From Eleginops maclovinus (lineage: Eukaryota > Chordata > Actinopteri > Perciformes > Eleginopidae): 64,000 nucleotides of DNA. The DNA is taken from the NCBI RefSeq assembly GCF_036324505.1, contig NC_086365.1, positions 9,071,155-9,135,154 on the forward strand, read 5' to 3'. Shown here one piece after another: positions 57,856 to 64,000 of the stretch. The notes below the pieces were generated by a model. It saw only the letters and a list, made by a program, of their open reading frames with translations, was not told the DNA's origin and searched no databases. How positions within the stretch are numbered: position 1 is the first letter of the stretch; each line of letters begins with the position of its first letter. Both the position numbers and the translations under genes were made by a program.

Positions 57856-59580
57856 GTAGGCTCATCAGCATCCACATTGATCAAGGTGTACTTTGATGGT
57901 CAGAACAAACTACACACTAGGTAGTGTTACAGGTTAGAGCATTCACATGGCTCCCCAATATATGGGCCATATAGTGTAAGAAGCCCTCGGACTGAAGGTA
58001 TTTGGATAAAAAAAGAAATGCAGACATCTGTCTCCCACTTAGCAGCTGTGGTGAGCCCGCCTGTGTTTCAGCATGCCGTCCTCTTGTTGTTGTGCATGTC
58101 TGACGTTCCACTGCTCGACCCCGAGGAGTTTCTCCTCACAGCTTTTAAGGGGAGTGGGAGGAATGAGCCACTTTTTCCTCTTTCCCTCCCAGCAACGAGA
58201 TGTCCTCCATCCCAAAACCCAGAACAACAAACGTATCGTGTTACATATTGTCCCATGGCAGCGAAGGGGCTTTACTCTCATCTGGTTAGGAACGTCCTCG
58301 CCCTCCCCACCCGTCTTGGACTATGGATATGCGAAATATGTATCCCAGTGCTGTTCACGGAACATGTGGCGAGACATCAACATTAGTTTATAATGTGGTG
58401 CATTCTCCAGGCTGCTTTACATTTTTCAAATATCATTTATTTGTGTTATACGCAGAAACAAGTAGTTAACATTTGCTAAATAATAAATTAAACACCAACT
58501 ATTTCATTAATTTATTAATCGTTTTGATCGAAAAGAAGAAATAAAATATGTATTTTTTAAATTTATGACAGCAAAATAAATATCCTTGAGATTTGAAAAC
58601 GCCAATTAAAATTTCTGATATTTTTAGACCAAATAACTAATCAATAATTAGGAAAAATGTATGGAAAATGCAGCCGTAGTTCAAATATGACGACTCTTTT
58701 AAAGACACTTTGTGGTTACAGTAATTAAAGCAACAGTACCCCCTAACCCTAACCCTTGTATAAAAGAAAAAACAGTGCAACGTGTCTGATATTGGTGCAA
58801 CGTGTCTGATATTGGTACAGCGTGTCTGATATTGGTACAGCGTGGATGATATTGGTACAGCGTGTCTGATATTGGTACACCGTGTCTGATATTGGTACAG
58901 CGTGTCTGATATTGGTACAGCGTGGATGATATTGGTACAGCGTGGATGATATTGGTATAAAGTGTCTGATATTGGTATATTGTGTCTCTTGTTCACACAG
59001 TGTGATATATCTCCCTGTGAGTATTGATCCCATGAGTCGCTGCTGCTGCTGCTGCTGCTGCCCAGTCTTTCAGAGCTTCACTGCTCATGTAGAGCACAGT
59101 CACATTGAATAACCGCTCACACTCACTGCACTGCTCACCCATGCTGAACATCTACGCACTCATGGAGCTATAAGTAGCTTTGTGCACAACTATTAATTCA
59201 ACACTAAAACAAATTGTAAAATATATCTATATCTATGTCTGCCGGTTTTGTTCTCATGGCTGGGATGAGAACAAAACCGTATAAGTGGCTCAAGTTCAGA
59301 GCATCAGATCAACTCCTAAAGCTTAAATAGTAACGTACAGTCCACGATTACAACACACAGTGCACCCCCTAATGAGGACAGGCGTGTGTGTTTTTGTTTA
59401 ATTGTCTGAATGTCTGTGTGAGCATGAATATGCACTCAGCTGGCAGAGAGAGGCTGGATTATCTCACTTTAAACTTAAACACGACTCTGCCCTATTCTCT
59501 AATTAGCTGGGTGAGGAGAAAGGCATGTATGTTATTGCAAACCTGCAGGGGGCTGTTGCCCTTCTGAACCAGGTTATGTA

Positions 59581-59618
<38 letters not shown>

Positions 59619-62600
59619 ACGCTTGTCGGCTCATTTCTTTTTGACGTGAGGGAACCTTTTCACTTTTCAACATCAGGTGTTTTTGCTTTATTTATGTGCA
59701 TATGTTCCCCCCTCACATCTTCGTTCCCACCTCTTTCGGGTAAAAGGTCTCCCTTAAGGGGACGAGTGTGGAGGAATTGAACCTTTCCCAGACCATTGAC
59801 GTTTAAAGCATTTGTTTGCGTGTCCTCACATTAAGATAACCTTTCAGCAAACAATCAAATTACACATTCATTTATTAAATTAGTTAAATGAATCAGAGTT
59901 GCCTGAGGTCACATTTTAAAGGGGCAACATTTGAAAACAGTGTTTAAGTTTAATAGCATAAACACTGATTAAATTGTCAGATTATATTATCCTTTTTTAA
60001 TGAGAATACATGCGAGGTTTGGTCAGATTTGATAAACTTGGGAAGTGTTTTTTCGTTTTTGTTTAGCATATTGGGAACTTATAGGATCCAGTGTTTTTAT
60101 AGTTTGACCCATGAACCAATAGAGCTGCGGGAATGAGTCCTTAAATCCTGAAATGACTCAGCCTTTTTGTACTTTCAGAATGTATTTTCAGTAAGATGGC
60201 TGAAATAAGGTTTTGGGTAAACACAGCACAAGAGGTTTTTTTGTTCTACAACATAAATTGTGTCAGTAAATACCCTACAGCTTTATTTTGAAGCTTTTCT
60301 GATTCTTGAGAAATTCCAATAATCCAAATCCCATTGGCATTTTCTGGGGGTAAAGAGGCCATGCTAACTCAAGTGTTGGACAATATCATTATTTCGTCAC
60401 TGATTACTAAATCCTTGCAGTAGCTTCTTGTTTTTTACCGTTTGATTTTAATCTATTTCAAAGTCTTGTTCTGGTCATTTTCAGGCTCATATTTGTATGT
60501 TGGGCCTCTAATGTGACATATTTCTATGCTTTAAAGTTCAAAAAGCTCTTTATTTTTCTCATACTACCAATTCTGCAGCACCTCTTTTCACCCTCTGTGT
60601 GAAACCAGAGCCCTTTCTGCTCTGATTGGTTAGCTGGCTTTGTTGTGATGCGTCAACCACTTAAAGTTATCCCGCCCCTTAGCCTAATATGTATAACGTG
60701 TTTGAGCACTAGCCCGTAGAAGCGCAGGTGTTAGGTAGTGATGTCATTATGGTACAGAAGCAAACAAGGAAGTCCAATTGAGGTATTTCAGGCAGAGGGG
60801 GGGGGGGGGGAGAAAAAAGGGAACTTTGGGATATAAGCCTTTGCAGACCATTTACATGCACCAAACTACAGGAAAGGGAAAACCCAAAACACCATATTAT
60901 GGCCCCTTTTAAGAATCACTGTCACTCTCAGTTTCATACCCAGTTATCGTTACAAAGTCCCAGCCAGTGAAGAGATGTTTGAGATTATCCCACAAACATT
61001 CAGTGTCTGCTTCATTAGAGCTGCTATACACACACTCCACACATACAGTAGCCTGAGCCGCAGCTTTTAGCATCAGCAGTACATTACTATGACTGGCTCT
61101 CTGTTCCAATGGCCACAAGGTTTCCTGTTTTGCGGGCCCACTAACACCATGAGTTCAAGGCCCCCACAAGACTGTGCCTTGTCTAAAGCACAATAACCCA
61201 TTCACAGCAGGGGACGCAATGTCTCACTATTGCTCCATGACATGTGATGGTAACGAAGATTAAAGGCTGTATCTCAAACAGATGTCAAACTGGACGACGG
61301 GGAAAAAGGAGTTATGTAATGTCTGGACGAGTCGTGAATCAAAGAGCACAAACATCTGTTGCTGGTTTAAGATCACGTCCCTCCCTTGCTGCAAACAATT
61401 AAAGTTAAAAACAAACAACATGCTATTAAATGGGGGTTGCAAGTTGTTTTTGAGGAGAAGAAGCTTTGTTATTCTTGGCATATGAAATCCTAAGGTGCCA
61501 AGAGATATGCTAAGCTAACTAATAGCCCATTCCACCACAAGTGACAGCACAACCTGGACACTGAACTGTTCTGATACTAAAACAGAAAGGCTAAATGCTA
61601 ACTAAAACGTGATAGTTTATATATTCAGGGTTTAAAAGCAACCCATTATAAGGATGTTTAAACATATTCAAGATTTGTTGACCTATGTTTTGCAGTGTAA
61701 ACTCAGACTGTTTTTACAAACCTTTAATACAGAGGAAAACCTTCTTTCAAAGTTGAATGTCTTAAAACTAACAGTGAGTAGCCCTCAGATGTGTAATTCT
61801 TTCATTTCAACAGATGTATTTATTTAATCATCTTCCCCCAGTTACCAATCTGCAAAGTATCTATATTAGTGGATTCCTGTGCAGTCTGCAACAGTGACAA
61901 ATATCCCCCCCCTCCATCCAGACCCACATACTTTAGGAGTATCGTAGGATAAAAATACCACGTTTCCGTCAAACAGGCGAGGGAATTAGACAATTAAATA
62001 GATTTTATTATTTTTTAAAAAAGGCTAAAAACAGCTTGATTTCATCATATTTTGTGAACACATAAGCATTTAACCAATGACCAATCCTTTTGTCACTGAA
62101 CGTCCTTCCTCTCGTCTGCAGGTATGGTTCGGAGAGAAGTTCGATGCCCCGCTGCTGAGCCCCAGGAGCCCTCGCAGCCCGTTGGCACAGCGACACGGCC
62201 CCGGCCTCGCCGACGTCTTCCAGTACGACCAGTGGCTGGCGGTGCGGCATGAGGCAACCTTGGTGCCCATGCAGGAGGATCTGGCCATCTGGCTCAGCGG
62301 CATGCTGGGTAAGATCTGCGTGGGACAGATACTGATGTTTATATTCGGCTGCAGTGTAGTTCCATGTGATTAAAACTCCCGAGGCTAGGAAACGCCGAAG
62401 CACAATTGACACGGCTCACCATGTAATTGGATTTGGACGCTGCACAGTGCCTGAGCAAAGCACAGAAACCGGAGTGGAACCAAATCGGGTTTCCACTGTT
62501 ATACAGACACCTTTTGTCTCAATACAATGGAGCAGAGAGGAAACTGAAACTGACTCTATTGTTGACTGCTGGTGAAACTGCTTTTCTGTTTTCTTCTTTA

Positions 62601-63872
62601 GAAGTTGACCGTTTATCTTGTGAGGAATGTTTCTAGGCCGTAAACTCTGATCATGAGTTATTGTGCCGTGACCGCGGTGACCTGAATCCCACATTTCTGA
62701 GTTTTTGACCGTTTGCTCTGATGAGTCCCGATGCTTGAGGGGCCGGATGCTGCAGTAACAGGTGGCGTGCAGCGGCTAAAGTTTCATGCCCTGAGGCGAG
62801 GCTCTTGTAGAAATGAACTTTTGTCAGGCAATCTATTGTCACTTAGTTCTCTGGCTATTCTGGATAATGTTCCCAGTGTGAGTTCAGCTCACACAGCCTT
62901 TTGTGGAGTATATTGGGGCGGTGATTTACAATAAGGGGTCGTGGGAGAGTCAGTAGGGGAGTCATTAAGCTTTTATTCGTTAGAGTGAAAATGTTTTTTT
63001 ACAATCGGTATAATTGTTGTGACTATTCCCTTTTTTGAAAATAACCGTTTTTCCTGCTTATCTTTAATTCTTTCTATTTGTGTATTTAAATATGTAATCA
63101 AAGTTTGATCATAAAGCCCAGTATAAAAAAATGCTGATTTTTTTCAGTGGGCGTTCCTCTGTCATTAATTTCTTGCATCTGATAAAAAAAACAATTTAAA
63201 TAATAAATATCTTCACAAATTGTGCAGCCTTTTTGTAAATTACTAAAACCAAAGACACCAAACAGGGAAACGACTAATATAGAAAGGAAGTATGTACTCT
63301 GGGCTGTGATAAGTTTGTAGAAAAAGTGTAGTTTGGATCCAAAAAACGAGACAAATCTGATGGAAAAGTAATAATTGTGATTCTATTTTGTGTCTTGGAT
63401 TGTTCAGGCGAGGAGGTGAGAGCCGAGTTCTTCATGGAGGAGCTGGATAACGGCGTGAAGCTCTGCCAGCTGATCGGCGCTCTGCAGGCTAAGATGGCCG
63501 TGAGCTGCCCCTCGGCGCTCGGCACGGTGAGTCAGGCAGCATCCATGGTGGACACATCTGAAGTCCAGTTAGCATGCATGAACTTCCTGCTGTTGCAAAT
63601 TAAAATTCCTCTGGGGGATCTTCAAGCGCTAAGTCATTCAGCTCTGTTTGTCATGCAAACACGTCAATATTTTCATCCTTTTTTTAACATGGTTGTAAAT
63701 CCCCTCTCCTCTTTTTATTTGTCCTGACAGGTGTTCCCCAAGAGGAAGATAGCATGTAAGAGGGACGCCTCTCCTGGTTCCTTCTTTGCTCGTGATAACA
63801 CCGCTAACTTCCTGGCGTGGTGTCGCCAATCCGGTGTGGAGGAGACCTACCTGTTTGAGTCCGAGGGCCTTG
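57832..63872 (+). CDS. gas2l3: GAS2L3, growth-arrest-specific 2-like 3 (partial, N-terminal part)
   Basis: Cytoskeletal linker that binds actin through a calponin-homology domain and microtubules through a GAR domain, and acts at the midbody in cytokinesis. Coding exons: 57,832-57,855; 62,122-62,308; 63,408-63,526; 63,731-63,872, all GT-AG and in phase. The start reads [20 protein letters not shown]. Then follow [14 protein letters not shown], the CH domain ([40 protein letters not shown]) and [18 protein letters not shown] [32 protein letters not shown]. The IQVWFGE...LSPRSP start fits GAS2L3 better than GAS2, GAS2L1 or GAS2L2. The rest of the CH domain, the GAR domain and the tail lie beyond the window. 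Confidence 0.92.
58740..58757. repeat. Short interstitial telomere-like repeat
   Basis: CCCTAACCCTAACCCTT, about 2.7 units of the vertebrate telomere repeat, 24 bases before the minisatellite. Confidence 0.7.
58781..58980. repeat. 20-bp minisatellite, 10 units
   Basis: The unit is CGTGTCTGATATTGGTACAG. Ten units follow in exact 20-bp register. Units 4, 8 and 9 have GGATGAT in place of GTCTGAT. Open frames over it on the minus strand are artefacts of the repeat. It lies in GAS2L3 intron 2. Confidence 0.95.
59037..59061. repeat. GCT trinucleotide repeat
   Basis: About eight GCT units in noncoding DNA of GAS2L3 intron 2. Confidence 0.9.
59243..59279. repeat. Perfect hairpin, 15-bp arms
   Basis: CGGTTTTGTTCTCAT (59,243-59,257) and ATGAGAACAAAACCG (59,265-59,279) pair perfectly around a 7-base loop. 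No terminator-type T run follows in a way that suggests a small RNA gene. Confidence 0.85.
59583..59618. repeat. GT microsatellite
   Basis: About 17 GT units in GAS2L3 intron 2. Confidence 0.95.
60165..60300. repeat. Interspersed repeat, unclassified (copy 2)
   Basis: Shares GAAATAAGGT..., a TTTTTGTTCTACAACATAAA block and a GTCAGTA block, in order, with about 10,140-10,275. Diverged and truncated. Confidence 0.4.
60471..60906 (+). repeat. Interspersed non-autonomous repeat (copy 2)
   Basis: The longer relative of 22,731-22,975. It keeps a middle part the other copy lacks (GCTCTGATTGGTTAGCTGGC ... ) and ends CATATTATGGCCCCTTTTAA. No coding capacity. It lies in GAS2L3 intron 2. Confidence 0.65.
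62122..62308 (+). CDS. gas2l3: GAS2L3 coding exon 2
   Basis: Encodes [40 protein letters not shown] and [20 protein letters not shown] then ML(G). It begins the CH domain and ends in phase 1 (CTGG|GTAAGA). Confidence 0.93.
62320..63400 (+). other. gas2l3: GAS2L3 intron 3
   Basis: Intron between the second and third coding exons. No other feature recognised. Confidence 0.6.
63408..63872 (+). CDS. gas2l3: GAS2L3 coding exons 3-4
   Basis: Exon 63,408-63,526 encodes [20 protein letters not shown] then [19 protein letters not shown]. Exon 63,731-63,872 encodes [40 protein letters not shown] and [20 protein letters not shown] is a GAS2-family signature within the CH domain. The donor at 63,873 leads out of the window. 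Confidence 0.93.
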
Positions 63873-64000
63873 GTAAGAAACCACCAAGAACTGGAATAAC
63901 ACTATTCTTATAAAAAATTGACAAATACATCAGCAAGCCAAAGGTGAATCTGTGACTGAGTAAATATGACCTTTGCTACGATGACTTAGCACTGTTTGTT

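Noticed and set aside
58781..58980. CRISPR-like array
   Set aside because: The units are contiguous with no unique spacers, and the genome is eukaryotic; it is a minisatellite.
58637..59033. Repetitive frames ([15 protein letters not shown]) on the minus strand
   Set aside because: They translate the 20-bp minisatellite, which keeps several frames open.

Overview
The window looks like nuclear DNA of a teleost fish, probably a spiny-rayed (percomorph) one. It carries three vertebrate protein genes split into many short exons with GT-AG introns, a decayed Tc1-like DNA transposon, two 5'-truncated L2-type LINE copies, other interspersed repeats, and long dinucleotide arrays. I found no bacterial operon, CRISPR array or viral gene. 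The taxon is inferred from this content. No database was searched, and gene names rest on remembered family sequences.

Layout. 1-2,000: noncoding DNA with a 42-bp perfect palindrome, one unassigned exon-like segment (691-813, +) and a foldback element (1,208-1,823). 2,005 to about 14,400, minus: SCAF11, with its CDS in 14 exons from 12,202 down to 2,710. 15,580 to about 40,950, minus: ARID2, with its CDS in 21 exons from 40,698 down to 17,041, giving about 1,607 aa with every exon phase consistent. 41,000-47,500: AT-rich spacer with one TSS-like patch and one coding-like segment. From about 47,540 to the window end, plus: GAS2L3, with a cell-cycle type promoter, a noncoding first exon, a 10-kb intron and the first four coding exons (57,832-63,872). 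The rest of that gene lies beyond the window.

Roles (family knowledge). ARID2 (BAF200) is a DNA-binding subunit of the PBAF chromatin remodeller. SCAF11 is an SR/RING protein linked to spliceosome assembly. GAS2L3 is an actin- and microtubule-binding cytokinesis protein. They do not form one pathway; they are neighbours. ARID2 and SCAF11 are also neighbours in human, but there they converge, whereas here they lie in tandem on one strand.

Most notable observation: the SCAF11 reading frame carries three indels, while the longer ARID2 frame carries none. A perfect 14-bp tandem duplication (6,205-6,232) and a 1-bp insertion (about 6,002) compensate each other and hide a conserved motif in another frame for about 75 codons. 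A missing base in a C6 run (4,658-4,663) would cut off the conserved C-terminus. These are either real lesions or assembly errors, and reads or cDNA would settle which.
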